DNA of 54,295 nucleotides. It comes from Lachnospiraceae bacterium. GTDB lineage: Bacteria; Bacillota; Clostridia; Lachnospirales; Lachnospiraceae. The stretch spans positions 1-54,295 of the forward strand of contig JAEEJA010000002.1 in the NCBI GenBank assembly GCA_016281605.1, written 5' to 3'. A program made the position numbers and the translations under genes. Of this stretch, positions 17,355 to 28,890 are shown one piece after another. Position 1 is the stretch's first letter. Each line of letters begins with the position of its first letter. Below the pieces are notes generated by a model that saw nothing but the letters and a program-made list of their open reading frames with translations, was not told where the DNA came from and made no database searches.

Positions 17355-17888
17355 TTACTCAATACAGTACATATTATTACCTTCACAGTCAATAACCACT
17401 ATTACAGGTAGTTTTTCTACTTTTAGTTTTCTGATTGCCTCTGTTCCCAGATCATCATATGCAATAACTTCGGATTCCTTTATACACTTAGATAGAAGTG
17501 CTCCTGCACCTCCAACTGCTGCAAAGTAAACAGCACAATTCTTTTTCATAGAATCTATAACAGCGGGAGTTCTCTTACCTTTTCCAATCATACCTTTTAA
17601 ACCAAGATCTAACAAAGAAGGTGTATATTTATCCATTCTTCCTGACGTTGTAGGTCCTGCAGATCCTATTACCTGTCCTTCTCTTGCAGGTGAGGGACCA
17701 AGATAGTATATGCAATTATTTTTTACATCTATTGGAAGGTTTTCACCTTTTTGAAGTGCTTCATACATTCTTTTGTGTGCCGCATCTCTGGCTGTATACA
17801 CAGTTCCTGTTATGTAAACATAGTCTCCTGCTTTTAAATTTTTAACAACTTCATCATCAAATGGTACTTCTATATACTTTTCTATCAT
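17355..17888 (-). CDS. class I fumarate hydratase, beta (C-terminal) subunit
   Basis: 177 aa. Matches the C-terminal half of iron-sulfur class I fumarases, encoded separately in many anaerobes. Visible marks are GDYVYITGTVYTARDAAHKR, the substrate loop GSAGPTTSGRMDKYTP and YFAAVGGAGALLSKCI. With the alpha subunit it interconverts fumarate and malate in the cytoplasm. The related tartrate dehydratase pair cannot be fully excluded from sequence alone. It follows the alpha gene by 53 bp in one operon and is closed by a strong terminator. Confidence 0.88.
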   Translation of the reverse strand: MIEKYIEVPFDDEVVKNLKAGDYVYITGTVYTARDAAHKRMYEALQKGENLPIDVKNNCIYYLGPSPAREGQVIGSAGPTTSGRMDKYTPSLLDLGLKGMIGKGKRTPAVIDSMKKNCAVYFAAVGGAGALLSKCIKESEVIAYDDLGTEAIRKLKVEKLPVIVVIDCEGNNMYCIE

Positions 17889-17914
17889 AATTATTTCTCC
17901 GTGTGGAAAGATTT

Positions 17915-17928
17915 GTCAAGACTCGCTT
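17915..17928. repeat. half copy of the GTCAAGACTCGC palindrome
   Basis: A single arm (GTCAAGACTCGCTT) lies between the two fumarase genes, 14-27 bp after the alpha-subunit stop. The partner arm is missing. Full copies are at 38478, 40116 and 50535. Confidence 0.5.
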
Positions 17929-17941
17929 TCTTTATCTAAAA

Positions 17942-18784
17942 TTATAAGCTTCTGCTTATATGCCTGTTTACATGACAGCACATATTTACTGCCACAGGCA
18001 TTCCTGCAATGTGTGTCGGGTATGTTTCAATATTAACTGCTAAAGCAGTTGTATATCCACCTAGTCCACCCGGTCCAATATTTAGCTTATTAATTTTTTC
18101 CAGTAACTCAATTTCTAAATCTTTTATATAAGGAATTTCATTATGAGTATCTGTATTTCGTGTAAGTGCCTTCTTAGAAAGCAAAGCACATTTTTCAAAT
18201 GTTCCGCCGATACCTACTCCTACAACTACCGGAGGACACGCATTTGGTCCTGCTTCTCTAACAGCATCAATTACTACTTTTTTAATACCTTCTATACCAT
18301 CTGCGGGCTTAAGCATAACAATTTTACTCATATTTTCACTTCCAAATCCCTTAGGAGCAAGAGTGATTATAAATGAGTCTCCCGGAACTATATCATAATG
18401 AATTATACCGGGTGTATTGTCTTTTGTATTTATTCTTTCTATTGGACAATTAACAACTGACTTCCTTAAAAATCCTTCTGTGTAACCCTGTCTGATACCT
18501 TCATTTATAGCATCTGTAAGTCCCATACCTTCTATATGAACATCTTGACCCATTGTAACAAATACAACTGCCATTCCTGTGTCCTGACATATAGGAATCT
18601 TCTCCTCTTTTGCTATTTTCATGTTTTCATCTAATTGCGAAAGAATTTTCTTTCCAATTTCAGATGTTTCTTTATCCTTTGCAGATATTATTTTTTCTTT
18701 GATATCGGATGAAAGCTCATAATTGGCTTCCATACACATTTCTTTTACATTTAGTATGATATCTTCTGTTTTTATGGTTCTCAT
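17942..18784 (-). CDS. class I fumarate hydratase, alpha (N-terminal) subunit
   Basis: 280 aa. Corresponds to the [4Fe-4S]-binding N-terminal half of class I fumarase. Visible marks are PICQDTGMAVVFVTMGQDVHI, the cluster-type Cys in CQDTG and NACPPVVVGVGIGG, and GPGGLGGYTTALAV near the end. Works with the beta subunit encoded next. I chose ATG 18784 because GGAG lies six bases upstream; an earlier ATG at 18817 would overlap gyrA by 11 bp and lacks a clear site. It lies 22 bp after gyrA, so it may be co-transcribed with the gyrase genes. Confidence 0.88.
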   Translation of the reverse strand: MRTIKTEDIILNVKEMCMEANYELSSDIKEKIISAKDKETSEIGKKILSQLDENMKIAKEEKIPICQDTGMAVVFVTMGQDVHIEGMGLTDAINEGIRQGYTEGFLRKSVVNCPIERINTKDNTPGIIHYDIVPGDSFIITLAPKGFGSENMSKIVMLKPADGIEGIKKVVIDAVREAGPNACPPVVVGVGIGGTFEKCALLSKKALTRNTDTHNEIPYIKDLEIELLEKINKLNIGPGGLGGYTTALAVNIETYPTHIAGMPVAVNMCCHVNRHISRSL

Positions 18785-18806
18785 AATAAACTCCATTCCC
18801 GGTTTT

Positions 18807-21278
18807 TTATGATTCACTTGGCTCTATCTTATCTCTTACTTTAGCCATGCTGGCAACACTGTCCCGTTTTTCGGACTCTTTGTCAATATCTATAAGCTTA
18901 ACACCGGAAGTATTTCTTCCCATACTTCTTACTTCATCCATCTTGACCTGGATAATAATACCTTCAGTGGTTATTATCATTACTTCATTATCGTCATTGA
19001 CAGACTTAGCACTAACTATATAACCTGTTTTATCGGTTATTTTATGACATATTATACCCTTTCCACCTCTGTGATATGTTGGAAATTCACTAATGTCGGT
19101 TCTTTTACCCATTCCTTTTTCAGTTACTATAAGTATACTGTCTCCCTGAGTATCAAGCTGCATAGCAACTACCTCATCACCCTCTTTGAGAGTAATACCC
19201 TTGACACCCATAGAATTTCTTCCCATAGAGCGAACTTCTTTTTCATCAAATCTTGTACATTGACCAAATTTTGTAATGATAATTATTTCTTTTTTATTAT
19301 TTGTAGACTTAACTTCTATAAGCTCATCATCTTCTCTAAGATTTATGGCTTGTATACCGGAACGCCTAATATTTGCATATTCTTTCAGACTGGTTCTCTT
19401 CACTATACCCTTCTTGGTTACCATAAATAAGTATCTGTCTTCATCAATCTTTCTCATAGGAATTATAGCTGAAATCTTTTCGTCAGGCTGTAAAGGAAGC
19501 AGGTTAATAATGGCCGTTCCTCTTGCTGTACGAGAACTTTCCGGTATTTCATATGCTTTTAACTTATATACACGACCTTTATTTGTAAGGAAAAGCATAT
19601 AATGATGAGTTGTAGTCATTATCAAATCTTCTATAAAATCATCTTTAATGGTTTGAGTTCCCTTTATACCTTTTCCACCACGATGCTGACTCTTAAAATT
19701 ATCTTCTGTCATGCGCTTTATATAACCAAGATTAGTAATAGTTATAACCGCATTTTCTCTGGTAATAAGATCTTCATCCTGAAATTCTCCTATATCAAAA
19801 CCAATAGATGTTCTTCTTTCGTCACCATATTTATCTCTGATAACAGAAATTTCAGTTTTTATTACTCCTAATAAAAGCTTTTCATCAGAAAGAATAGCCT
19901 TATACTCTTGAATTTTTTTCTGAAGTTCCGCATACTCATTTTCAATCTTTTCTCTCTCCAAACCTGTAAGAGCACGAAGTCTCATATCTACGATAGCCTG
20001 AGCCTGTACTTCAGAAAGATCAAATTTTTCCATCAGTCCTTCTTTTGCTTCTGCAGTACTTCTGGAAGCTCTGATAAGGGCAATTACCTCATCTATATTA
20101 TCAAGCGCTATAAGCAGACCCTGTAATATATGGGCTCTTTCTTCAGCTTTATTTAATTCATATTTTGTACGTCTTGTTACTACATCCTCCTGATGTTTGA
20201 GATACAAATTCAGCATCTGGAGAAGATTCATGACTATAGGTTCATTGTTATAAAGTGCAAGCATTATAACACCAAATGTATCCTGCATTTGTGTATGCTT
20301 ATATAACTGATTTAATATAATATTTGGATTAACATCTCTTCTGAGTTCTATACAAATTCTCATACCCTCTCTATTTGTTTCATCTCTAAGATCTGTTATT
20401 CCATCTATTTTCTTTTCTCTGTGAAGAACACTAATTTTTTCTATAAGCTTTGCTTTATTTACCATATATGGAAGTTCGGTTACAACTATTCTATTCTTAC
20501 CATTTTCCATTGGTTCAATATTTGTGACAGCCCTTATTCTTATCTTTCCACGTCCGGTTCTGTAGGCATCCTCTATTCCTCGTCTACCCAGAATCTCGGC
20601 ACCTGTAGGAAAATCAGGGCCTTTTACTATATCCATTATTTCTTCAATAGTTGTCTCTCTACCTTCTTCAACTCTGTTATCTATAATCTTAACCACAGCA
20701 TTTATTACTTCGGTAAGATTATGAGGTGGAATATTTGTAGCCATTCCAACAGCTATACCCTGAGTTCCATTTACAAGAAGATTTGGATATCTGGAAGGAA
20801 GAACTGTCGGTTCATTTTCTGTTTCGTCAAAGTTTGGTACAAAATCTACTGTATCTTTACCAATATCTGAAAGCATTTCCACTGATATTTTGCTAAGTCT
20901 GGCCTCAGTGTAACGCATAGCAGCCGCTCCATCACCATCCATAGAACCAAAATTACCATGTCCGTCAACTAAAGGATATCTGGTATTCCAATCCTGAGCG
21001 AGATTTACAAGGGCTCCGTATATAGAACTATCTCCATGAGGGTGGTACTTACCCATGGTATCACCTACGATACGAGCACATTTACGATGCGGTTTATCCG
21101 GACCATTATTCAATTCCGACATTGCAAAAAGTATACGTCTCTGAACCGGCTTTAAACCGTCTCTAACATCCGGAAGTGCTCTCGATGCAATTACCGACAT
21201 AGCATAGTCAATATAAGATGTTTCCATCTCATTTACTAAATCAACTTCTTCAATCCTATCAAATATTTTATCGTCCAT
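18807..21278 (-). CDS. gyrA: DNA gyrase subunit A
   Basis: 823 aa. N-terminal breakage-reunion domain with the RYTEARLSK motif holding the catalytic Tyr (~residue 122) and the quinolone-region motif [13 protein letters not shown] with Ser and Tyr at the usual places. The C-terminal beta-pinwheel contains the GyrA box as [10 protein letters not shown] (first position after Q is His), with related RGGKG later. With GyrB it introduces negative supercoils using ATP. Lies 31 bp after gyrB in the conserved origin-proximal operon. Confidence 0.97.
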   Translation of the reverse strand: MDDKIFDRIEEVDLVNEMETSYIDYAMSVIASRALPDVRDGLKPVQRRILFAMSELNNGPDKPHRKCARIVGDTMGKYHPHGDSSIYGALVNLAQDWNTRYPLVDGHGNFGSMDGDGAAAMRYTEARLSKISVEMLSDIGKDTVDFVPNFDETENEPTVLPSRYPNLLVNGTQGIAVGMATNIPPHNLTEVINAVVKIIDNRVEEGRETTIEEIMDIVKGPDFPTGAEILGRRGIEDAYRTGRGKIRIRAVTNIEPMENGKNRIVVTELPYMVNKAKLIEKISVLHREKKIDGITDLRDETNREGMRICIELRRDVNPNIILNQLYKHTQMQDTFGVIMLALYNNEPIVMNLLQMLNLYLKHQEDVVTRRTKYELNKAEERAHILQGLLIALDNIDEVIALIRASRSTAEAKEGLMEKFDLSEVQAQAIVDMRLRALTGLEREKIENEYAELQKKIQEYKAILSDEKLLLGVIKTEISVIRDKYGDERRTSIGFDIGEFQDEDLITRENAVITITNLGYIKRMTEDNFKSQHRGGKGIKGTQTIKDDFIEDLIMTTTHHYMLFLTNKGRVYKLKAYEIPESSRTARGTAIINLLPLQPDEKISAIIPMRKIDEDRYLFMVTKKGIVKRTSLKEYANIRRSGIQAINLREDDELIEVKSTNNKKEIIIITKFGQCTRFDEKEVRSMGRNSMGVKGITLKEGDEVVAMQLDTQGDSILIVTEKGMGKRTDISEFPTYHRGGKGIICHKITDKTGYIVSAKSVNDDNEVMIITTEGIIIQVKMDEVRSMGRNTSGVKLIDIDKESEKRDSVASMAKVRDKIEPSES

Positions 21279-21309
21279 ACTGACCTCTTTTTATAATAAT
21301 TTTGTCTTT

Positions 21310-23265
<1,956 letters not shown>

Positions 23266-23280
23266 TTAATGTAAAACACT

Positions 23281-24366
23281 CTATTTTTCAATATTTATAG
23301 TACCCTTAGTTACCTTTATTATCCTGTCCAATGTAAGTGATGAATTTACAAACTCCTCAAGTCCAGTACAGGTAATAAAAGTTTGTATATTTTTAATATT
23401 ATCAAGAAGATAATTTTGCCTGCTTCTGTCTAATTCTGAAAGAACATCATCCAAGAGTAACACAGGCTTATCGTTGGTTATCCTTTTAACAAGCTCTATC
23501 TCTGATAATTTTAGTGCCAAAGCACATGTTCTTTGTTGTCCTTGTGAACCATATTTTTTAAGATCCACTCCATCATTCATAAACATTATATCATCCTTAT
23601 GAGGACCGACATTGGTATTAAGAGATCTTAGATCCCTATCATATGATAATCTAAGCTGACTTTCAAAACTATCCTCACTTACATTTGGTATATACTCAGC
23701 AGTTATCTGCTCTATACTTCCTGTAAGAGAACTACTTATATCCGAAAGAAGCTTAGATATATGCTTTATAAAAACTCTTCTGGTTTCTATAAGACGAGTA
23801 CCATACTTTATTAGCGCCTCGTCCCACAATTCCAATGTTGATTTTAATGAATTATCAAAACCAATTTGCTTTAACAGCTTATTTCTCTGTATAAGAGTTT
23901 TCTTATATTCCTTAAGATTATGAAAATATATCTTATCTAATTGACATAATTCCATATCCATAAATCTTCTTCTCTCATCAGGACCATTTTTAATTATATT
24001 AAGATCCTCAGGAGAAAAAAATACAACATTAAGGAGACCAAGTAACTCCCCTGACCTTTTTATAGGAACATTATTAATAGCAATTCCCCTGGTCTTATTC
24101 TTTCTTAGATGCATATCAATCTTTTGATCATTCTCACTTTTACATAGTATTAATCTTAGGTGAGATTCATCAGATCCGATACGAATTATCTCCCTGCTTT
24201 TGGCATTTTTATGAGATTTAGTAGTTGCACATATAAAAACAGATTCAAGTATATTTGTCTTTCCCTGTGCATTATTTCCATAAATCATATTTATACCCGG
24301 ATGAAAATTTACATCCAGTTTTTCATAATTTCTGAAATTTTGTAAACTTAAACTTTTGATATACAT
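23281..24366 (-). CDS. recF: DNA replication/repair protein RecF
   Basis: 361 aa. SMC-like ATPase: Walker A GNNAQGKTNILES (~residues 30-42), ABC-type signature region GSQGQQRTCALALKLSE and Walker B VLLLDDVLSELD. RecF loads RecA at gaps and stalled forks with RecO and RecR. The start (MYIKSLSLQNFRNY) is the usual RecF N-terminus. The ribosome site is weak, but the stop of the S4 gene is only five bases away, so translation is probably coupled. Confidence 0.95.
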   Translation of the reverse strand: MYIKSLSLQNFRNYEKLDVNFHPGINMIYGNNAQGKTNILESVFICATTKSHKNAKSREIIRIGSDESHLRLILCKSENDQKIDMHLRKNKTRGIAINNVPIKRSGELLGLLNVVFFSPEDLNIIKNGPDERRRFMDMELCQLDKIYFHNLKEYKKTLIQRNKLLKQIGFDNSLKSTLELWDEALIKYGTRLIETRRVFIKHISKLLSDISSSLTGSIEQITAEYIPNVSEDSFESQLRLSYDRDLRSLNTNVGPHKDDIMFMNDGVDLKKYGSQGQQRTCALALKLSEIELVKRITNDKPVLLLDDVLSELDRSRQNYLLDNIKNIQTFITCTGLEEFVNSSLTLDRIIKVTKGTINIEK

Positions 24367-24371
24367 ATAAT

Positions 24372-24578
24372 TTATACTATCTTATAACTTTCTTTTTCAA
24401 AGGTAAATGTGTCGCCTTTAAAAAGCTTCCTTCCTCTTCTTAACTCTACCTCACCATTTACCTCAACAAGACCATCAAGTATAACTTCCTTAGCTTCCAC
24501 TCCTGAGTAAACCGCTCCCGCAAGCTTAAGAGCCTGACCAAGCTTTATAAACTCATCTTTAATAGTTATTTCATTCAC
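24372..24578 (-). CDS. yaaA: S4-domain RNA-binding protein (YaaA type)
   Basis: 68 aa, essentially one S4 domain: FIKLGQALKLAGAVYSGVEAK then VNGEVELRRGRKLFKGD. In Firmicutes this small gene sits between dnaN and recF, and its product associates with ribosomes. The start codon is GTG, six bases after GGAGAG. Position and length both match the family. Confidence 0.9.
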   Translation of the reverse strand: MNEITIKDEFIKLGQALKLAGAVYSGVEAKEVILDGLVEVNGEVELRRGRKLFKGDTFTFEKESYKIV

Positions 24579-24590
24579 TATTTACTCTCC

Positions 24591-25727
24591 TTAAAAATTA
24601 ATTGGAAGTATGAGGTATATGTAAGACTTATCAGTATCCCTTATAAAACAAGGAGATTTAGCATTTATAAAGTACATATCAACCTCTTCATCTCCTATAT
24701 TTTTCATGGCATCTATCATAAATTTAGGATTAAAGCCTATTTTTAGATCATCGCCTTCCTTTTTTACCTCTATATCTTCGTTCATAGAACCAATATTTGT
24801 TTTCATATTAAAATTAATAACATTGTCCTTAATATCAAATATTATTGGTTTTTTATCTGAATCCTTACGAAGAAGCATACTTCTGTCAATAGTCTCATAT
24901 ATCTCCTGCTTATTGATGGTTATCTTAATCCTATAATCATCAGTAAGCATTTTATCAACATCATAATAATTTCCATCTATCAGTCTTGATAATACTATTG
25001 TATCATCAAACTTAAATGTAACATGATTTTCACTAAAGTTTATATCAACCATCTTCTCATTATCGTCAGATAATATCTTACTTATTTCTCTTAAAGTTTT
25101 TCCTGGTATTATAACTTTTTTATGAGGATAAGAATTATCAAGAGTTATTTTTCTTATAGCTATACGATTACCATCCAAAGCAACCATACGTAAACTGTTG
25201 TCATCTATCTCAAATAATTCACCGGTCATAATTTTAGTATTCTCATTATCAGAAATAGAAAACTCAGTCTGATTTATAATACTTTTAAGATCAAATTGTG
25301 ATATAACTACAGTATCACTTCCGTTAATATTTGGTAAAAATACAAATTCATCTGTAGGAAGCACCGGTATCTCAAATTTTGCTTTACCGGAAGTTATTGA
25401 CATCTTTCGAATCTTTTCGCCCTCATCTGTACTCATATAGGAATCTTCATCACTACCAACATACATATTTATATCATCATTTGGAAGTTTTCTTACTATT
25501 TCAGAAAACATTTTTGCATCTACACAAATTTTACCAGGTTCCATAATATCACCTGTTAATGCAGTTTCAATACCTAATTCAAGATTATTTGAAATAAGCT
25601 TTATTACATCATCCTCAGCTATAATAGCTATAAAACCTAAAATTCTCATAGTACTTTTATTAGGTACTGCTTTTAGAGATATACCTATACTGTTTAGCAA
25701 TTTTGATTTGTTACATGTAATGTTCAT
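24591..25727 (-). CDS. dnaN: DNA polymerase III beta subunit (sliding clamp)
   Basis: 378 aa, the usual clamp length. Starts MNITCNKSKLLNSI. Three-fold repeated clamp architecture, with clear landmarks in ELFEIDDNSLRMVALDGNRIAIRK and the C-terminal YIYLILPINF. It encircles DNA as a dimer and tethers the polymerase. AGGAG lies eight bases before the ATG. It follows dnaA after a 271-bp gap that contains the origin unwinding region. Confidence 0.97.
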   Translation of the reverse strand: MNITCNKSKLLNSIGISLKAVPNKSTMRILGFIAIIAEDDVIKLISNNLELGIETALTGDIMEPGKICVDAKMFSEIVRKLPNDDINMYVGSDEDSYMSTDEGEKIRKMSITSGKAKFEIPVLPTDEFVFLPNINGSDTVVISQFDLKSIINQTEFSISDNENTKIMTGELFEIDDNSLRMVALDGNRIAIRKITLDNSYPHKKVIIPGKTLREISKILSDDNEKMVDINFSENHVTFKFDDTIVLSRLIDGNYYDVDKMLTDDYRIKITINKQEIYETIDRSMLLRKDSDKKPIIFDIKDNVINFNMKTNIGSMNEDIEVKKEGDDLKIGFNPKFMIDAMKNIGDEEVDMYFINAKSPCFIRDTDKSYIYLILPINF

Positions 25728-25744
25728 AACTTTGCTCCTTTTGT

Positions 25745-25822
25745 CATAAAATAAATAATAAAAAATAAATAAATATATATATATAATATTTTAGTAGTTA
25801 TAGTAGTAGGTGCTGTGGATTT
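25745..25822. other. oriC unwinding region: DnaA-trio and AT-rich DUE between dnaA and dnaN
   Basis: Read on the minus strand: a DnaA-box-like AAATCCACA (25814-25822), a short GC-containing spacer (25810-25813), then CTACTACTATAACTACT (25793-25809), whose complement reads 3'-GAT triplets, then about 45 bp of pure A/T (25745-25791). Box, GC spacer, DnaA-trio and AT tract is the basal unwinding layout known from Bacillus subtilis. The rest of the gap to 25998 is AT-rich with no gene. Confidence 0.75.
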
Positions 25823-25998
25823 GTTTAAAACCACTTCAAAGCCTTTATTATTAGGTATTTGAAAAAATGATAACTCGTTTATTACTAAATGTTTTGTAGT
25901 TAAATAAAAGAGGATAAAATTAATAAACTATTAATTAAAATTATTATCATTTTTTAATTAATAACATTTAATGTTGATATGTTATTAAAATTATCTAC

Positions 25999-27402
25999 TT
26001 AATCTCTTATACCAAGATTCTTTTTTATTCTATTACAATTATCTACAAAATCCGGATTAGCTGAAGGATTGTTTAATTTATCCTTAGCTTTATTTACTCC
26101 GTTCATAACTGTTGCGTGATCTCGTTTTCCAAGCTTATTTCCTATATTTGCATATGTAAGTGAAGTGTATTGCTTCATAAGAAACATTATTAGATGTCTC
26201 GGTTCAGTTAATTCATTGGTTCTCTTAGGACTAAGAATATCCTCCTTTGATACTGAAAATGTCTCACATACGGAATTTATTATCATTTCAGGAGTAATAT
26301 TATTTTTAGTATTGGTTGTAATCATATCCTCAAGCTTTTCTTTAACAACATCAAGTGTAAGCTCATTAGGAGAAAATTTAACAGTTGCTATTACTTTATT
26401 AAGAGCACCCTGAAGTTCTCTAATATTAGAAGAAACATTGGTAGCTATATAATCAAGAATTATATTATCAATTGTAATACCATTTTCATCAAGCTGCTGT
26501 TTAAGTATAGCCATACGTGTTTCATAGGTAGGCATTTTTACATCAACAGGAAGACCGGCATTAAAACGTGATCTAATTCTTTCTTCAAGTACTTCTAGGT
26601 CTTTAGGTCTTTTATCACATGAAAGTACAATCTGCTTTTGAAGATCGTAAAGAGTATTAAATGTATTGAAGAATTCGCTCTGCACAGCTTCTCTTCCTAT
26701 TATAGATTGAATATCATCGATAAGAAGAACATCTACACTTCTATACTTATTTCTAAAAGCCTTGGTACTTATGCTGTTATCTTTATTTTTTCTAATAGCC
26801 TCTATAATTTCATTGGTAAATGTTTCGCTTGTAACATAGAGAACATTCTTTGAACTGTCATTTTTAAGTATTCTATTGGCAATTGCATGCATAAGGTGAG
26901 TTTTTCCAAGACCGGAATTACCATATATAAACAATGGATTCATATATCTGTCGCCCGGATTCTCAGCAACTCTGATACAAGCATTGTAAACCATAGCATT
27001 CTCTTCACCTGCTACGAAGGTTTCAAATGTATATCTGGAATTAATAGTGGTTTCTGTTATAGTATCGTCAAAAAGACCGGGTTTATCGTTATTATCGACA
27101 ATATCAGAATCATTTTTAGGAATAAAGAATAATTCAAAATCATCGTTTATTTGAAGAATAACCTGTATAGAAGCCTTTATCTGGTCTGAATAAAACTTCT
27201 TAATATAATCAATGGTCTTTTCATTATCAGGACCATTGGTATTAATATTTACATATAGATAGACGTCATTATTAACAACATCCTTTACGGTAAGTATCTT
27301 TATGAAGGTTCCATACATAATATCTGAAATATTAAATGTAGTCTTCATATATTCCAGTATTTCTTGCCATCTGGAAATCAATAAACTAGCTTCTGAATTC
27401 AC
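25999..27402 (-). CDS. dnaA: chromosomal replication initiator DnaA
   Basis: 467 aa. Domain I (1-~85), a variable linker, AAA+ domain III with Walker A YGNSGLGKTHLMHAI and Walker B VLLIDDIQ, arginine-finger region RIRSRFNAGL, and domain IV helix-turn-helix with the DnaA signature KRDHATVMNG. The start is GTG at 27402 with GAGAGG about eight bases upstream. It binds the boxes on both sides of itself and opens the origin. Confidence 0.97.
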   Translation of the reverse strand: MNSEASLLISRWQEILEYMKTTFNISDIMYGTFIKILTVKDVVNNDVYLYVNINTNGPDNEKTIDYIKKFYSDQIKASIQVILQINDDFELFFIPKNDSDIVDNNDKPGLFDDTITETTINSRYTFETFVAGEENAMVYNACIRVAENPGDRYMNPLFIYGNSGLGKTHLMHAIANRILKNDSSKNVLYVTSETFTNEIIEAIRKNKDNSISTKAFRNKYRSVDVLLIDDIQSIIGREAVQSEFFNTFNTLYDLQKQIVLSCDKRPKDLEVLEERIRSRFNAGLPVDVKMPTYETRMAILKQQLDENGITIDNIILDYIATNVSSNIRELQGALNKVIATVKFSPNELTLDVVKEKLEDMITTNTKNNITPEMIINSVCETFSVSKEDILSPKRTNELTEPRHLIMFLMKQYTSLTYANIGNKLGKRDHATVMNGVNKAKDKLNNPSANPDFVDNCNRIKKNLGIRD

Positions 27403-27453
27403 TTTAGTAACCTCTCTAAATTTATAATAGGGGACAAAAACCCATGTTCCTTT

Positions 27454-27482
27454 ATTTTATAACAAAGTTGTAAAAAATACAA
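27454..27482 (-). promoter_or_regulatory. candidate dnaA promoter
   Basis: Minus-strand TTGTAT (27477-27482), 17-bp spacer, TAAAAT (27454-27459), about 50 bp before the GTG of dnaA. The -35 is imperfect, so this is a candidate only. Confidence 0.4.
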
Positions 27483-27563
27483 GTTGAATTAATTTATTTA
27501 TGTATTACTTATTAGTAATATAGGAATATAAAAAAATCATATTTAAATAAGTTATAAACAAAA

Positions 27564-28020
27564 AGTGGATAACTTGTTAATAATTCGTTAATTGGTATGT
27601 TAAGAAAAAAATATACGATATTTTAGCTAAAAAATAAACTTTTTCACATTTGTTGATAAAATTGTGGAAAATTTTTAATAGTGATATTTAATTATTAACA
27701 ATTATGGATATTTAGGTTAATAAGAATAATGTAAATAACTGTTATTCTACATCAGTAAGTAATATATTTTATACTTTTTTCAGTTATTAACAAAATGTGG
27801 ATAAATTGTTGATAATTTTAAAAATAGAATGGATATTCGATGTTAATAAGATAATAATCGATTTTTTTTCTTCATATTATATATATTATTTTTTAGATTA
27901 TTATATTTATCAGTTATTAAAGTTATCATCATTTTGTAAACATGTTATTATCATAGTTATTATATATAGTTTAGTTTTCTTGTTGATATTTTTTCTTCTT
28001 ATTATTAATAGTTATTCACA
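27564..28020. other. oriC DnaA-box cluster upstream of dnaA
   Basis: The 770-bp gap between dnaA and rpmH holds no gene but several 9-mers close to TTATCCACA. On the minus strand: AGTGGATAA complement (27564-27572), 27651-27659, 27663-27671, a perfect box at 27796-27804 and 27807-27815. On the plus strand: TTATTCACA at 28012-28020. All others match at 8 of 9. The segment is extremely AT-rich. With the dnaA-dnaN gap it makes a bipartite origin. Confidence 0.8.
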
Positions 28021-28071
28021 ATCTTTTAAACAAAATGAATAATATGGAATTAAAACATATTATTTTTTTGC

Positions 28072-28100
28072 TTGACTAATATGGTATTTGCTATTATAAT
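28072..28100 (+). promoter_or_regulatory. rpmH-rnpA promoter
   Basis: TTGACT (28072-28077), 17-bp spacer, TATAAT (28095-28100), 75 bp before rpmH. It lies just outside the last DnaA box and reads away from the origin. Confidence 0.75.
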
Positions 28101-28175
28101 GACCTATGCACGTTATTTTTTAATAACGTTATTTTGTTGCATTTGTATAGTTTTTTAAGTAGGAGGTTTATCGTT

Positions 28176-28310
28176 ATGAAGATGACATTTCAGCCTAAAA
28201 AAAGGCAGCGTGCTAAGGTTCATGGATTCAGAAAAAGAATGCAGACTGCTAACGGAAGAAAAGTGATCAATGCCAGAAGAGCTAAAGGCAGACATAAGTT
28301 AACTGCATAA
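28176..28310 (+). CDS. rpmH: 50S ribosomal protein L34
   Basis: 44 aa, very basic: [20 protein letters not shown] ... [12 protein letters not shown], the complete L34 pattern and usual length. AGGAGG lies nine bases upstream of the ATG. First gene of the plus-strand cluster next to oriC, ahead of rnpA as in nearly all bacteria. Confidence 0.98.
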   Translation: MKMTFQPKKRQRAKVHGFRKRMQTANGRKVINARRAKGRHKLTA

Positions 28311-28323
28311 GAAGAGTTTTAAA

Positions 28324-28656
28324 GTGTTTATATCTATTAAGAAGAATGATGACTTTTTAAACGTTTATCATAATGGAAAATCCTATGTCAATAAGTATCT
28401 GGTAATGTATATTATTAGAAATGGTAGCGAAGCCAACAGATATGGTATAACCGCCAGTAAAAAGATTGGAAACAGTGTTATAAGACATAGGATTACCAGA
28501 TTGATAAGAGAAAGTATCAGATTGAACCAAAGTAGTTTAATATGTGGTTTTGATATTGTTATAGTTGCTCGTAAGTCTGTTTTAGGAAAGAAGTTTAGCG
28601 ATATAGAAAGTGCTTTTTTACATCTTTGTAAACTTCACCACATATTAAAAAGATAG
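28324..28656 (+). CDS. rnpA: ribonuclease P protein component
   Basis: 110 aa. Contains [26 protein letters not shown], the RNR-type basic motif of RnpA that contacts P RNA, and [11 protein letters not shown]. It helps RNase P RNA mature tRNA 5' ends. The start is taken as GTG at 28324, with a weak AAGAAGAG site overlapping the rpmH stop; no ATG is available without cutting the conserved SIKKNDDF region. Lies 13 bp after rpmH. Confidence 0.93.
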   Translation: MFISIKKNDDFLNVYHNGKSYVNKYLVMYIIRNGSEANRYGITASKKIGNSVIRHRITRLIRESIRLNQSSLICGFDIVIVARKSVLGKKFSDIESAFLHLCKLHHILKR

Positions 28657-28663
28657 TTTTGAT

Positions 28664-28876
28664 ATGGCAAAAATATTTATATTATTAATAAGATTTTATC
28701 AAAGGTTTATATCTCCTTTAAAGGGAAAACCAACTTGTATATATACTCCAACTTGTTCTGAATACGCTATTCAGGCATTCCACAAGTATGGTTTCTTTAA
28801 GGGACTTTTTTTGTCTGTAAAGAGAATTTTAAGATGTCATCCTTTTCATAAGGGTGGATATGATCCGGTGCCATAG
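28664..28876 (+). CDS. yidD: membrane protein insertion efficiency factor YidD
   Basis: 70 aa. Shows the family's [19 protein letters not shown] and C-terminal [14 protein letters not shown] motifs with an N-terminal amphipathic segment ([15 protein letters not shown]). It assists YidC-dependent membrane insertion at the inner face of the membrane. Seven bases separate it from rnpA and 14 from yidC. Confidence 0.95.
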   Translation: MAKIFILLIRFYQRFISPLKGKPTCIYTPTCSEYAIQAFHKYGFFKGLFLSVKRILRCHPFHKGGYDPVP

Positions 28877-28890
28877 GAAAGAGGATTTTT

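Noticed and set aside
27797-28042. 81-codon frame in the oriC gap
   Set aside because: Low-complexity Ile/Leu/Tyr product from A/T-rich origin DNA with DnaA boxes inside it.
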